From NCBI GenBank assembly GCA_023678885.1, contig CM042955.1, positions 16,317,835-16,381,834 on the forward strand: a stretch of 64,000 nucleotides of DNA, in the 5' to 3' direction. The notes beneath the pieces were generated by a model. It was given only the letters and a program-made list of their open reading frames with translations. It did no database searches and was not told where the DNA came from. This stretch comes from Pogostemon cablin. Its lineage: Eukaryota > Streptophyta > Magnoliopsida > Lamiales > Lamiaceae. The position numbers and the translations under genes were made by a program. Each line of letters starts with the position of its first letter. The first letter of the stretch is position 1. Of the stretch, positions 45,223 through 58,763 are shown one piece after another.

Positions 45223-48200
45223 ATGGGCAGAGACAGGCAAATTTCCCGGTCTCCGTCGCACCGTAGGAGGTACTCGCCGTCGCCGTCTCCGGTCAGGTAT
45301 GGACGCCGGAGCCGGAGAGATAGAAGTCGGTCCCCTTATTCTTATAGCAGGTGATACCCTATTACTTATACTCGCTTGTGTATTTGGTTCCTCTGGTTCC
45401 TCTTGCTTAACAGCCTTCATCTTCATCTGCTAGTAGTGAAATGTAATTGTAGTCTTTTGCCGTCTTTGAATTATATCTATGGAAAAAGTGTTTGGGGGTA
45501 GAATTTGTAGGATAAGCATAATATGGAAGAAGTTTGACAATTTCTAATATGTCTGACATGCTTTACATTATTTATATTAATAAAAAGAATTCCAAATTTG
45601 CTTGATTTGATTTCATTCTTTAGTTAGCAATCATGTTATATTAGTGGGATTAGGTATTGAACCAATTGATTTGGTCTAATCTTTGGTTTGTTGAAATTTA
45701 TTAGTGTATCTGGACTTGGAGCTATCTGCATTCTGTAAACTTTGTGAAGTAAAATGTTTACAGCCTTTATGGATGCATACAACACGAGTCTTATCTGGGA
45801 TAATAATTGCTCATCACATTGGTTTTATTTGTTTTAGATGATCTAGCAGATGCTTACGGATTGTGTAACTTGGTTGTGCTAGTGCCATGTTGCTGCCTTT
45901 GAGAGTTTTCGCTTTCCGTCAGCACCTTGATATTCTTCTTGCTTATGGTTGTTGATCTCTTACAGCTTTGTAAAGCTGTTAAATTTTTTTTTTAATGGCT
46001 GATGCATCTTGATATTGGGAGTTTTCGCTTTCCATCAGCACCTTGATATTCTTCTTGCTTATGATTGTTGAGTTGATGATCTCTTACAGATTTGTAAAGC
46101 TGTTAAATGGTGTTTTGAATGGCTGATTCTTTTTGATGATGAGAGTTTTCTATGAAAAAGAATTAGAAATTGAGAAATATCATCTTTAGAATGTAGCGTG
46201 TATGAGTTTAGTCAAGATCATTTGATGACTGATAAATCTAGAAAAGAAACAATGGCTCTTTGACTGAGATGTAAGCTGGTGATGGGTGCCATTGGTGGCA
46301 TTTCTCTGCTCGCATATTACCAGTTTCTTATGATAAAAGATGCAGCACCCAGTTTATTCTTTGCAATATGTGAGGTAACTGTACATGCTTTCAAGATAGA
46401 TGGACGTTTCGGAAATGCGAGGCGTGGACATTGTAGTTTTTTTACTTCCTTTTGTAGCTCAACTTTTTCACTGTATTCTACAGAAGACAAAGGCGCTCAT
46501 CCTCTCGACACCACAAAAGTCGCTCCCCCACGCCAAGGCGTCGTAAAAGTCGCTCCCCTACACCAAAGCGGAATAAAAGACAAAAAAAAAGGAGTACTTC
46601 TCCGTCCCCCTTGACTGCACCTCCCAGTGTACTCAATGGTACTAAAGAGGTGAAAGATGCAAGTGAAAAATTAAAAACAGAGGAAGAGGAGAAGAAAAGG
46701 TATAATGATTGATGTTATTCCCCTCTTGTATTTATTTATTTATTATTATTATTGTTTTAACTTTTGTGGTGCGTTCATTTATTAATCCTCTATTCAATTC
46801 ATTACAATTTCTGAATTTTTTTCTGTGGAGATTTAAAACGAAAATTTTAATATATACTAATAGTTATTTAGTTTAGCTGGATATATATTCTAGGGTTTGT
46901 TGTGACCAGTGGTGTCTCCTGGATCGCCTTGTCATCTGATGATGTGTTCATTGTCTTTAAGAAATGGTATTTTGGACTTGTTATGGCCTGGATAACATAA
47001 TACCTTTCTATTTGTCGTACTGTTCTCACTTGTCTCTTTTAGGTGGTGCATGCTTGTTTTTTGTATAGAAAAGAAACCATAAGATCTCATTGAGGATGAC
47101 GTTTTGTAGTCATATTCTTCTTATATCTTGAACCCACTGGGATATTTTTTTCCCTATAAAAAGCAGTATATATTTATTGATTAAATTCTATCTGGCATTC
47201 TGGTTGTGTGCCATTAGAAATTCTACTTTACTGTGTAACTCTAATAGATACGAGCTTTCACATTATTTTCTTACAACCATGTCACAAACTTCATTCATTG
47301 TGTTCCTAGTTCCAAACATGTGTGATCAATTGTTTGAATTCTGAAACATTTCCCTTTTTCTTTATTTTTGTACTCTCTTCATCTCTTGTTCAATAGTTCC
47401 TGCATTTAAAATTAATATAATTGTCATGCTAGCTTGTTAACTGTATCTTAAAAGTATGTTGAGTGAGATAATTGAAGTGGAATTTGAGCTTGTGTTCTTC
47501 TTGAAATCGCTAGTGCAGGGTAGCTGCAAAATAAGCTTTTAGATAGATGTTCTTTATAGTTTATATGTTTGCAACCTTTTCAATTTCTGCTCACGTTGGC
47601 CATGTTTGTAGCAACTCTGACTGTTCCCTTTTATAATCATTCTTCAAAATATTTATTGAATATGGGTAACGAAGGGATGGTCTATCTGGCAATTTTGTGT
47701 AATAAAATGTGTAGTGTCTTAACGGTACTGCCATTTGGTCTGTAAATATTTCTTATATAAGGGCCAGAGTATTTCAGCAATTAGCATTGGAGCTTCTACA
47801 TGTTACATGACGTTCTTCTCCACAGGGTTAATTGAAGGAAGTTTCTGGTATTGTTTATTTTGATGGTCCATTTGGGTGCCTCGTAAAACTACTGTTCACC
47901 AGATTTGAAACTGAAATATTTTGGATCAGGAATCAGTTAGAGGTATGCTTTAAAAGCATAAGCATGTATGTCTTTTGCCTTTATCAAACTGAGGTTAGTT
48001 TGTCATTCAATTGAGCTATGAATATGTAGAACCTTTGAAGGCCTACAATTGTGTTAACTACATCCAATCTCTTGTGCAATTAAAAGTAATAGAAATGTAG
48101 CTTGTTTTGCGCACCTTTGATTCCTTTTGAGAACTGACTTCTACCTTATTGGATAAGTGGCTATTTCTTTTTTTGACATTTGTTACTGTTTACCAGGCGC

Positions 48201-49765
48201 CAACAGGAGTTAGAATTGAAATTAATAGAAGAAGAAACTTCAAAGAGAGTGGCAGAAGAAATTCAAAAGAAGGTTGAGGAGAGCTTGAATTTTGAGGAGA
48301 TTAAACTTGAAATAGCGAAGCGTCTAGAGGAAGGTAGGAAGAAACTTGTTGCTGAGGTTGCAGCTCAACTTGAAAAAGAAAAGGAAGTTGCTGTTATAGA
48401 GGCTCGAAAGAGAGAGGCAAGTATCTGTTTCACTGTTTGTCATGTTGACTGTTCACCATTTAGCGTTTTTAATGATCTATAAGCAGTTTCTTTGCTGATA
48501 TTGTTTGGGTTTGTGATTAAGGTTACTGACCAGATGTTTCTCATTAATTTTTGAAGTAATATCACATTTCTGTATCTCCTGTTTGAGTTCTACAACAGTA
48601 AGGCCTCTTTGGCAAAAGTTTCATGTTAATATTCCATACTTAACCGATATATGTGTTGGGGAAGCAAATTGTATGAGAGAGTTATTCTGCCATTTATTTG
48701 TTTAGAGCTAATTGAAGTCTTTCAGATGTTTAAAAGCTCTTAAGTTCATGCATTACTCGTTATTGATTATTGACTCGACCAACTCTTTTTTGGGTCAGAA
48801 TTCTATCTGCCAAGAGCAGGGCATGCTTCAGTTCTAAGGTTGTCTGCCCAGTGTTGGCATTTGAAAATTATAAATGCATAATGAATGAACCGTTTCCCAC
48901 TCATAACCATCCCTTGTATGGATATGTGCAATATTTTAATTTGGACAAGTGTATAGAAGGAATTTTTAATCCCACACCATTGCCCTCCTACATCCCATGT
49001 TCGACACTAATAAGAACTCTTCTGCTCATATAACATTCCTGCTTTTCAGATTCATATTACTGATTCACCAAAGCCTTTGTGCGGCTCAACCAAGTGACAC
49101 TTTGCGGCCTTTGTTCACAATTGACTTGAAACTTTTAATGCCAGCATAACTTTTTTTAGTAGAGTTGGAATCATGTTGGGCTTGAGGCCTGGCGGTTATT
49201 AACTTAGTGGTAGTGAGTCTTGCTTGAAGTGATTCTAGGGAGTAATTTGAAGTGATCGGGGAGTGAACTCAGTTTGTTTGGTGGAGCAACTGAAGTACAA
49301 AAGGTTACTCGTTTTAGTTTTCTGTGTTTGTGTTCAGACCAAAAGCTATAGATGCACCGACTTGTCTGCCAATTCCTCCCATGCCTGATGCTATGATGGA
49401 CACGATTCATCCAAATTTATGTGTTGCTTCTAACCGTATGTGTCATATGAAATTGTTTTGGACGCAAGCGTGTCACTTATTCAGCGAGGTTTGTGCAGGA
49501 ACAAGCACAGAGAGAGAAAGAAGAGTTGGAAAGAATGTTGGAAGAGAACAGGAGGAAGATGGAAGAAGCTCAAAGAAGAGAAGCTTTGGAACGGGAAAGA
49601 CGGGAGGAGGAACGTTACAGAGAATTGGAGGAACTTCAAAGGCAGAAAGAAGAGGCATTGAGAAGGAAGAAACAACAAGAGGAGGAAGAACGGGCAAAGC
49701 AAATTAAGGTGTTGGGCAAGAATAAATCCCGTCCCAAGGTGTCGTTTGCACTTGGTATGAAATGA
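45223..49765 (+). CDS. ARGLU1: ARGLU1-like arginine/glutamate-rich splicing cofactor
   Basis: Four coding exons: 45223-45350, 46484-46699, 48197-48416, 49499-49765, giving 276 aa (human ARGLU1 is 273). The N-terminal third is RS-rich (SRSPSHRRRYSPSPSP, SRSPTPRRRKSRSPTP). The rest is a long charged helix rich in Glu, Arg and Lys (KRVAEEIQKKVEESLNFEEI, EELERMLEENRRKMEEAQRR) ending in KSRPKVSFALGMK, like the conserved ARGLU1 tail. ARGLU1 is a nuclear protein that modulates splicing and Mediator-dependent transcription; plant copies are presumed similar. The third intron appears to use a GC donor (GAG|GCAAGT), because the next GT would break the frame. Intron 1 contains a tandem duplication. The gene looks functional. 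Confidence 0.9.
45898..46145. repeat. Tandem duplication of about 125 bp in ARGLU1-like intron 1
   Basis: The blocks GAGTTTTCGCTTTCC.TCAG and CACCTTGATATTCTTCTTGC occur at about 45901 and 46018. TTTGTAAAGCTGTTAAAT also occurs in both halves. Confidence 0.9.
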
Positions 49766-50841
49766 AAAACAGTTCTCTATTATCATCATCTTCTTCTTCT
49801 CTTGTTAAGCTCCATCTTTCCTTTTTTTTTTTTTTTTTTTACCTTTTTGTGTATTGGTGTTTTGATATTAGTAGTTGTTAGCGGAAAAATGATATAATCC
49901 AGTGACTATATAATGCAATGTCATCTAATGCAGTTTCTTATACCCTCTTTATTTTCGGTCCTGATCGCATACTATATTTTGGTTTACATTCCGGATCTCC
50001 TATTATAATTTTCTTTTACATCTCTTTTTCTAAAAGAAAACCATAATTTTCGAGGGAAAGTATGCAAAATTTTCTCTTTTCCGTGTTGTTTATTAATGTG
50101 AAATTGAAATTAGTTTTTAGAATTTAGAGGTGAAAAGGTGATGAGGTTTTTTGATAGATTTTATTGGCAAAGAGTCAATTATGTCCTCAAATTATACTCT
50201 CAAGATCAGCTTTTAAAGTAATTTTTTTTTTGTATAAATAAACACAATTGAATAATTGTGTACTTTATAGTATTTATGTTTACTTTGATTTAATCTTTCA
50301 AATTTAAATTTAATAAATTGCCTTAAATCTTTCCTGTATACACATACACACCCTTTTAACACTTACACACCCATCCCTACAATATATTATTATTCCTCAA
50401 TTAATATTTTTTTTTCTTTCCCACTCATCTTCTCTCACCTCAATTAATACTTGATTTGACATAAATTATAAAGCTACCATACTTAAATCAAAACCTCAAT
50501 TAATACTTAATTTGACATAAAATTTAAATCTACCATACTTAAATCCAAAATAAACATAACAAATAGAATAACACTATTCACTAATTTATTAAATTAGCTT
50601 AAACCCAAAACAAACTTGGTCATCTATGTATTACGAAAAAAATAAAAAAATTATCATTCTCTTTATCTATTAAAAATGAGTCATTAATCTTTAAAAAATT
50701 GTTCATTTTTTTAATTAATTTATCCTATATAATTGTTCATTTTCAAAAAAAAAAATTATAATTTAACAATTCAAAAGTACACATAAATTAAAAAAATTTC
50801 ATCATTTCTTTTCACACGTGACATACTTTATACTTTATTTA
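49766..50841. other. 3-prime UTR and intergenic spacer
   Basis: ARGLU1-like 3-prime UTR, a poly-T run at about 49822-49840, then AT-rich spacer. A 60-bp near-duplicate (AATTAATACTT.ATTTGACATAAA) is seen near 50450-50545. No gene. Confidence 0.5.
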
Positions 50842-51075
50842 CTACCTCCGACCACTTACAAGGTATCCATTTCACTATTTCTGACGTCCACTTCAAAGGT
50901 ATCAATTTTATCTATTTAGTAAAGAAAGTACACACCCACCACTTCTCTCTAATACAACTACTCACTTTACCTATAATAATAATATTCTTTAATCCACGTG
51001 CAAAAAGCAAATAAAGACCTTAGAATTGTCTACGTGCAAACACCAAACGGTTACCTTGTAAGTGGCCGGAGGGAG
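50842..51075. mobile_element. Stowaway-like MITE, 234 bp
   Basis: TIRs CTACCTCCGACCACTTACAAGGTA and the complement of TACCTTGTAAGTGGCCGGAG, flanked by TA on both sides. Confidence 0.88.
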
Positions 51076-51794
51076 TATTATTTAAAAAAATAAAAATTTG
51101 TGTGCGCGGAAAGTGATAAAAAATAAAAAAAGTAATAAATAAAAAGGGATAATGTTATTTCATGAATAATTTATAGTAAAAATAAAAAGTGATAATATTT
51201 TATAGCGAAAGTAATAATTTAAAAATCCTAAAATGTTCTCATGATGTCTCATACTTGCCATTTAAAAATACCACATTATCTTAAAAATCAATAAAATTAC
51301 CAAAAGATAATTTTTTCTTACAATCCATGGTATTGTAAAGATGACCAACTTCAGGGAGAGAGGGAGAGTAACACATCCATGCCCAAAGTAATTTTTTTTG
51401 AGGTAAGAGAGTTACATTACTGTAATATATTTTTTTTTCTAATTAATTTTATAGGAATGGAAAGTTACCCAAAATTACATGAAAATAAAAATAAAAAACA
51501 ATTGGAGTACTATGAATGTACCGTGGGTGAATTGTGAATTGTGACAATTGTCATTCTCATCCTCGCTGATACCCCGTCTCATGGGCCAAATAGCCCAAGA
51601 ACGCGCGCTCTTTGTCCTGCGAATCACCCCACTCCCATGACGCTCACTCATCATATATCCTATGAATCAGCAAGTCTAGGGCTAGGATCTTCAGGCACAA
51701 ATTTCATGTAGAAAGTCTCCCTCCCTCTTTCTCTCTCCGACGAAGAAGTTATACAGTGTTGCAGTTGTGTGAAGATCACATCAGTATATGTAAG
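51076..51794 (+). promoter_or_regulatory. Intergenic region and promoter/leader of the Rossmann gene
   Basis: AT-rich until about 51530, then a GC-richer proximal region containing GGGCCAAATAGCCCA and a (CT)-rich leader at 51715-51740. Confidence 0.45.
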
Positions 51795-54700
51795 ATGTCT
51801 CGATTGGTTCAACTTTCGAAGCTGTCGCTCACCCGAGTCTCGTAAATTTTCTTCTTGCAAACTTTTGTTAGATTTTATACATTGTGATAGTTTCTAAACT
51901 TTTACCGTTTCCTCGTGGTTTTTTTGTTGATTTGCTTGGTGAAATGGGGGAAAAACGGAAATGGGAAAGATATTGTTTTAGCTTCTTGAGGTGGTTTTGA
52001 CGGTTGCTCTAATATTTAAATTAGTTACGGCTAACCGGTTGAGTTTCTTGTTCTAATATTTAAATTAGTAGTGAATTTTGAAGATGGGATATGTTCTGGA
52101 GACTATAATTTTTCTGGTGGAAATTGCATTGCGTCGGTGTATCCTTTAAGCGATTTTTATGTTTTTTTTTTTCTGACACGCCTAATTGAGGGTGCTCAAA
52201 TCTTAGGTTGAATTATGAGATTAGGACTTTATGCTTTCTTATTATACCATGCAAGTGACAAGTAGTTATACTCGTGTAACATAAACAAGTAGAATTTTTA
52301 CGTTGCTTGGTTCTAAAGAATTATGAAGAGGGAAGTTTGTAGTGGATGCTAGTATATGGAGAATATGATTTGTTATTAACTTTATGTACTTTTCATTTGT
52401 GATAATATTTTATGTGATATGTGATAATTTGGAAAATGAGAAGGAAATGAATTTGAGACGATTTTGATTATTCTTTTATATTTTTTCCTCTCAAATTCTG
52501 GAACCAAATTAAGATATTACCTGGTGAAAACTTGTGGATGACTCGAGTCATAGCCATATTCTAATAGGATGAAATAGCTAAGTTGGGCACACTAAACATT
52601 TTATTTACTTAACCAGTGGCACTTATTTGTTCTTCTTTTTCGTCTTTATCTTCCTTTTCAATTATAGGACAATTTCTATTCATTGTGATAGATAAATAGC
52701 TGGATCTGCAACAACTTCTATGAAATAGCAAAGATGTTGAAGAAATGTGATATAGATACCCAACATAATTGTTTGGACATTTTTAAGAATGAAGATACTT
52801 GTAATTTGATCTGTTTAATTATTTCCATGGTAGCATGGTGTAACTTTACATTCATTACTTAAATGAAACAAGTTCATTGTAAATTATTTAGAATATTTTT
52901 CAAGTACTTCTGGGGGATGTTTGTTCCCTGTTTTAAAACCCCGGGTTTGGATTTCAAAATCCACTATTCATGATTTTCAAACTCCACAAAACCCAAAAAC
53001 AAACATCACCGAATCCTCTTCGTATTTCAACTTGTTAAGCATGTGTGTGGGAAAAGTTTGATTGAGAAGCAAATGGAATATCTCGAACTTTGCATAGATG
53101 AGATGATGAGAGCAAGAGATGTTTGGTTCGGGTGTCAAATTTAGATTGGTTGTTCTATTAGAGAAGTGAAAGTTAGCTTGTTGAGGCATAAGTTAATGAT
53201 ATATGAACAGTGGCGTGCAGTCATTGAGTGACATAACCTTGTTGTCTCTTGACAAATATGATGCCTTATGTCCCTTTTGCACTTTTCCCCGCTCTTTTCT
53301 CTTTCATTTTCCTTCTCCAGCTTTTATATTGCTTTCTATTCTGCTTAATGCATGATATCCAAACAGGATAGCTGCTTCGAGAGATAGTCGATTTTTCTCT
53401 ACGGATACACATAAATTTACTGATCCTAATGGATCTGTTCAAACTGATAAAGTTGAGGAACCAAAAACAGTTCATGTCCCTCCTCCCCCACTAACGGAGA
53501 AGGTTGTCTGGTTGTTGCAATGACAAAAATTTTCTTGTCCTGATAAAGTTGTCTTAGTCGCTTTATGAGTTTTATATTTCAGTTGCTTGTGCTTGGTGGA
53601 AATGGATTTGTTGGTTCTCATGTATGCAAGCAAGCTGTGAGCCGTGGTTTAACAGTAGCTAGCCTAAGCAGGTATTGCATTCTGAAATTTGGTATATCTG
53701 TTTGCTGAATATGGCTGGCGATTTATGACATTTTTTTGGTGATGATTTGGGAATTTATTTATGTTATTTAGAAATTAACAAACATTCCACCGCATGCTTA
53801 TGATGCAGAATATCTGTTTATCTATGTGTTAGGATGTAAACCTTAAACCTTTATTCCAGAGAAAAAGTTTCACAAGCATTTCAGTCTGGATTATTCTTAA
53901 CTATGTGTGGAATTGTACTTGCAAAATTATATTATATGATTGGGTTTCTGATAATGGTAGTTTTTTTCTTTGTTTATAACTAAAGCTTGGAGATACTTGA
54001 TTTTTCTTAGCATTCTTTTGCCTTGTGTTTATTTATTTTTCCCCTCTCAATTTGGTTTTGTTAATCGGAATCCATTCTATGCCCTATGCAGATCGGGTAG
54101 ACCCATGATACAGGAAGCCTGGGTTAACAATGTGATGTGGCATCAAGGTTTTCTGGTTGCTATGCAGTGTTCATTTACCATTTTCTTTTCTTCTTTCTGA
54201 TAGTTTAGCTCATTTGAGTTTATCTCTTTTGCTCCTTCAAGGTAACCTTTTCTTCTCCGAGTCATGGAAGGATGCTCTGAAGGGAGTAAACATCAATTGT
54301 TAGTTCTAATGCACCTTGAACATTCATGTAAATATGGAAAGGAAATATTTGTGTTACTTTATTTATCAATACATGATGAGCTAAAAAAATGTTGCTCATG
54401 CAGTCATATTTCATTATATATAAACCTCTGTCATGAGATGGCCCTGGTGGTGCTTGGTTGGTCATTTCTGTTTGCACCTGGCTTTCATATAATGATCAAT
54501 TTATGGTTCTCTTTTGAAGTCCATTCTCAGGAGATAGAAGTAATAAAACATGCCCTTTTAGAAAGTCGCTGCAATTTGATTTGTCAGCGAGTTCCTTTTC
54601 TGTGATAATGTTGAACGGCTAAATACAGTCAACATACAAGAGACTGAAAGTATTGGATATCAAATCAAACCCAGGCTTCAGACTATCAGGCATGTGTATA

Positions 54701-56802
54701 TACTTTGTAATAAAATGGATGAGATGACCAAGTTAGTTTTATTCATTCATCAATTAAGTGTCAAGATACTGTCTACATTCTATAATGGTATTTCTATTAT
54801 TTGCTTATTGTCGACCCGTAAGATTTGTTATTTCTATCATTTGCTATTTGTTGAGCGCTAGTATGGATCTTTGACTCCATAGAAGAGTATCTTTGTGTTC
54901 CCATAGAAACACATCCTTCAACTGCACTCCACCTTGCTTGCTACTTTCTGATAGAATTTTTATCCTAGTATTCCTTCTTTATTGAGATGTAAATAGATGC
55001 TGGATTGTGACTAGTTTGGGGTTCAGACCTTGCCTTCTTTTTCTAAGTGCCTCTATATTGATATAATTGCTTTCTCTCTAGATTTCTTGTGTTGGAGGCT
55101 TTGGTTCTAACTCAGAGATGTACAAAGTCAATGGAACTGCAAATATAAATGCTGTTAGAGCTGCTTCACAAGAAGGTGCTTTCTTTAAACTTCTGTTTTC
55201 CTCTTCTTTACCAAGTTTTATAACTGCCCTTATGCTGGATGAGTCCTTGCCTCCTTGGTGCTCTGGCTCTTGGGATTTTTTCTTTTTAAATAATCCTATT
55301 TTCTGGGTTTGATTGATTGGTCCCTCTTTGTCACAATATATGTGCTGTATAGACTTAGCTCTAGTCCCTGAATGGACCTTGGTAGTCTCATTTAATCTTC
55401 TTATCTGTAGGTGTCAAGAGATTTGTATACATCTCTGCAGCGGATTATGGCGTGGTAAATTATCTGCTACAAGGATATTATGAAGGAAAGGTATCGCCAG
55501 AAACTCTACTAGCCTTCACTGGTTTTGAAGTTTGTCAATTGATTCTGGGTAGTGGAGTACCCACAGCAATAAAAGGAAAATCTTTGATTGATCTCTTACG
55601 ATACTTCAATTTGCACATCATATTTAATTCTTTGATTGAAAATTCTTGTTTGCATGTATGAAGGTATTTGAAAATGTTTAATATTAAAAGAGTGGAAGAA
55701 TGAATATGAAGTTAGCAAGTTCCTTGTATGTTCATTTCTGAATTATGTTACATCATATGTTGCAGAGAGCTGCTGAGACAGAGTTGGTCACTAGGTACCC
55801 ATATGGAGGTGATCTCTTCTCTCTCCCTGCTCCTAGCATGTAAATTAATAGAAATGTTTCTGACAGAAAAACCTGACAAAATAAGATGAGTAGAAAACAT
55901 CATATAACCTTTGAAAAAGATAACAGTGGAGGTAACTTTTTCTTGAAATGAAGTGGATGTGTTTGTTGTCTCGAGTGAAATTTTTGTGTTACACTACATT
56001 CTCTTAGTTATTTTTCACTTGATAATTGATTTGCGCTCATTCAACTGTTGCTTCACCATGATGCGTAAGTTAGACAACTCAATTATATACCTTTGTATCA
56101 TGACTTAGGTCCAGTTTAAAACACAGAGGATGCTTGTTTCATATCAAATTCTAGTTTCACCAGGATATGCTCGCCCTTGTGAATAATCTAGCACAGCTAT
56201 GCAGATCAGAGTAGGTTCCTATCAATCTTATTAATAGTTCATCTTGTTTGCAGGGGTGATTCTGAGGCCTGGATTTATACATGGAACTCGGCGTATTGGG
56301 AGCATGAAGTTGCCTCTTAGTGTAATAGGTTCTCCATTAGAGATGGTGAGTTATCTCTCTGTTTTTTTTTTTTTTTTTTTTTTTTTTTTTGTGGTTTATT
56401 ATTTCCTTATTTATCTCAACTTGAATGTTGCTAAAAATCTTCCAACTGATGGTTTTAGATAACTAAAATTTGTCATACTATCTTGAGGGTCAACTCTATC
56501 TTGGAAAAAAAATATGGTTTTCAAATGCTATAGTGAACCATTTCTGGTGTTACCCCATTGCGAACTCTAATCAAGATTCTAACTTTCATTGCTACGGTGA
56601 TGCCCACGAACTAATCCACATTTACATTGCATGGGTGCTCCAACATGCCAAACCCTTGAATCAGATCCCCTTTGTTGGACCTTTATTAACTCCTCCAGTT
56701 AATGTTAGTTCCGTGGCCAAGGTTGCTGTTAAAGCAGCAACTCATCCCATCTTCCCTCCAGGCATCATAGATGTGTATGGGATCATACGACGTAGCCAGT
56801 AG
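51795..56802 (+). CDS. NAD(P)-binding Rossmann-fold protein, probably mitochondrial (atypical SDR / NDUFA9-like)
   Basis: Exons: 51795-51841, 53367-53502, 53583-53671, 54092-54147, 54242-54285, 55082-55175, 55411-55490, 55766-55808, 56254-56345, about 56635-56802; about 282 aa. The basic, Ser-rich N terminus MSRLVQLSKLSLTRVSIAAS ending in RFFSTD looks like a mitochondrial presequence. LLVLGGNGFVGSH is the dinucleotide-binding GxxGxxG loop. YISAADYGVVNYLLQGYYEG holds the position of the SDR tyrosine and lysine (YYEGK). VILRPGFIHGTR and FPPGIIDVYGI are typical of this plant family (Arabidopsis At5g10730/At5g15910, from memory). Odd: exon 5 seems to end early (GGA|GTAAAC), dropping about four residues, and the last exon has GG where the AG acceptor is expected. 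It may be weakened or a recent pseudogene. Confidence 0.85.
56359..56390. repeat. Poly-T tract in the last intron of the Rossmann gene
   Basis: About 31 consecutive T residues shortly after the donor at 56346. Confidence 0.9.
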
Positions 56803-57419
56803 AAATACGCGTGGACCCTCTCTTTTTTGAACACTTGGATTCTCCACGAGACTTGACCAAAAGCTCAACAGTGGAATGTCGTTGCGGTATCCTATCTTCA
56901 TATACGAAGAATAATAAAGAGTTTGCTTCTAACTTGTATACCCACAGGTATCTTCTTTATTTTCTTTTGGTAAGTGATAATGGATTAGCATTTCTTAGCC
57001 AATTTCATTCAAAAATTTAGTGCGAATTTATTGAAGAAGTTTATTTTAGTATGAATATTGATATTAGTATTCTTGGACGAGATAGACGAGTGCCTTCATT
57101 TCGTACTTATGTACTATATGATTTGTATTTTTTGTCACGATTTTAAAATGTTAATCTAGTAAAGAAAAAAGAGAATCTACATTTATTTTAGTAAGTAGTA
57201 TATCTGAAAACCTGTGAACTGTAACAGGCCGTAAATCGTAGTAAAGAAGTTAGCTTCCAATTATTGGTCTTATTTCCCCCCTTCTATTTATGGGTTTTTA
57301 TTGGAATATTATTGATTTACGTCTTTAGAGCAAAGTGCTGCGTGATCGTGATACGGATAAAAGGATACTCCAAATATTTTTAATAAAAAATAATTTTCTT
57401 ATAAATAAATTCACATTTA
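56803..57419. other. 3-prime UTR and spacer
   Basis: No gene recognised. Confidence 0.45.
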
Positions 57420-57654
57420 CTTTTTTTTCGTCCGATAAATAAATTTATACTTTCGAGAAAAAATAACTTACAACCCAACAATTTTACAATATACTATATT
57501 TTCAAAATTGTAATCCTTTTATAATGAAATAACTAGCTTTATAATTTATTTATAATTTAAAAATACCAAACTGTTTTTAAAAGCAAGTAAAAAAATAACA
57601 TTCTTAGAACTCCGAATCCACAGTAACTTGAACTTCATTATGAGACGGAGAGAG
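57420..57654. mobile_element. Possible degenerate Stowaway-like MITE
   Basis: Right end GACGGAGAGAG followed by TA matches the MITE family. The left end CTTTTTTTTCGTCC after TA is weak. Its size (235 bp) fits the others. Confidence 0.4.
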
Positions 57655-58763
57655 TAAATCGAGAATTAAATCACTAATCCACGAACAATTAGTAAGATGG
57701 ATAAATATAATTAATTAAGAAAAAATCAATTGTCTCACTATTAGGCAGTTTCATACCGTTCCAACTTTAACTTAACACTTCTATTAAAAGAAAATGACAC
57801 TTAACTATTATTCTCGCGATATACTTCAATTTCGAAATTTTCATTTAATATAACATATTTTGTAATTTATTTATTATAAAAAAAACTAAATTATTCTCAA
57901 AAGCAAGTCAAAAGTGGCTTAATATTTGTGTGTAAACATTAAACATGAAATGCGATAAAGTACACCTCCTAAATTTCTATATCCAAAAAAATGTGATGAC
58001 TTCTTCAGGAGAAAGTATCTCTTATTGTAATCTCATTTTTTTTAATTTTTTTGTGTGATATATTATAACATCTTAAATTCATGTATTTATATCTAAAAAT
58101 AAATATGTGTGGTCAGTGGTGTGCATTTAGAAGGTTTGAGGGTGTAAATATAATACGTGGGGGCATATTTAGAAGGTTTGAGAGAATATTTACTCAGCAA
58201 ATCATTTGACTCTCCTTTTAAATATGGCCCCATTTCTTTTACTCAGCAATATTTACAGTTTTATTTAAAATTCCTATTTGGTAAGTTTTTGTTTCCTTAT
58301 AACTAATAATAACATACTCCATTTAAATCAATGCTGATATTAATGTTTAAAGCATTTATTAGGACAAGCAAGCAATATGCAATAAAGGAGAAGGCTAAAA
58401 TTATTAACAAGAGAGTAAATCATATTAGTTGGCACAACTGTCAAGTTAGTTTTCTTGTCAGATAGCTTAGCTGGATTACCTGGCTTTCACCATAACTGTG
58501 CCTTAGCTTTTGAGTATATTTCTCAACAAAAGTGTACAATCATAATGCATTTTTCTCTGATTTTAATCTATTATTATAGAATACTCAACAAATACACTAG
58601 TGTTTTAGGAGTACTTGAGTTGTGAAAATGTTAATTGAGAAATCATAAATTTGGATAAATTATCTTTTTTTTTTTTTATGGAAGTATGATATTTTGTGCC
58701 CAAGGTGTAAAATGAGAAAAAGGGAACACTGGTGTTTCTTCTGAGCTACTTCTGGCTACATTT
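57655..58763. other. AT-rich spacer
   Basis: No gene. A short direct repeat (TTTAGAAGGTTTGAG) occurs at about 58125 and 58169. Confidence 0.45.

Noticed and set aside
49324..49707. 127-codon frame overlapping the ARGLU1-like last exon
   Set aside because: Out-of-frame shadow of the real exon (49499-49765).
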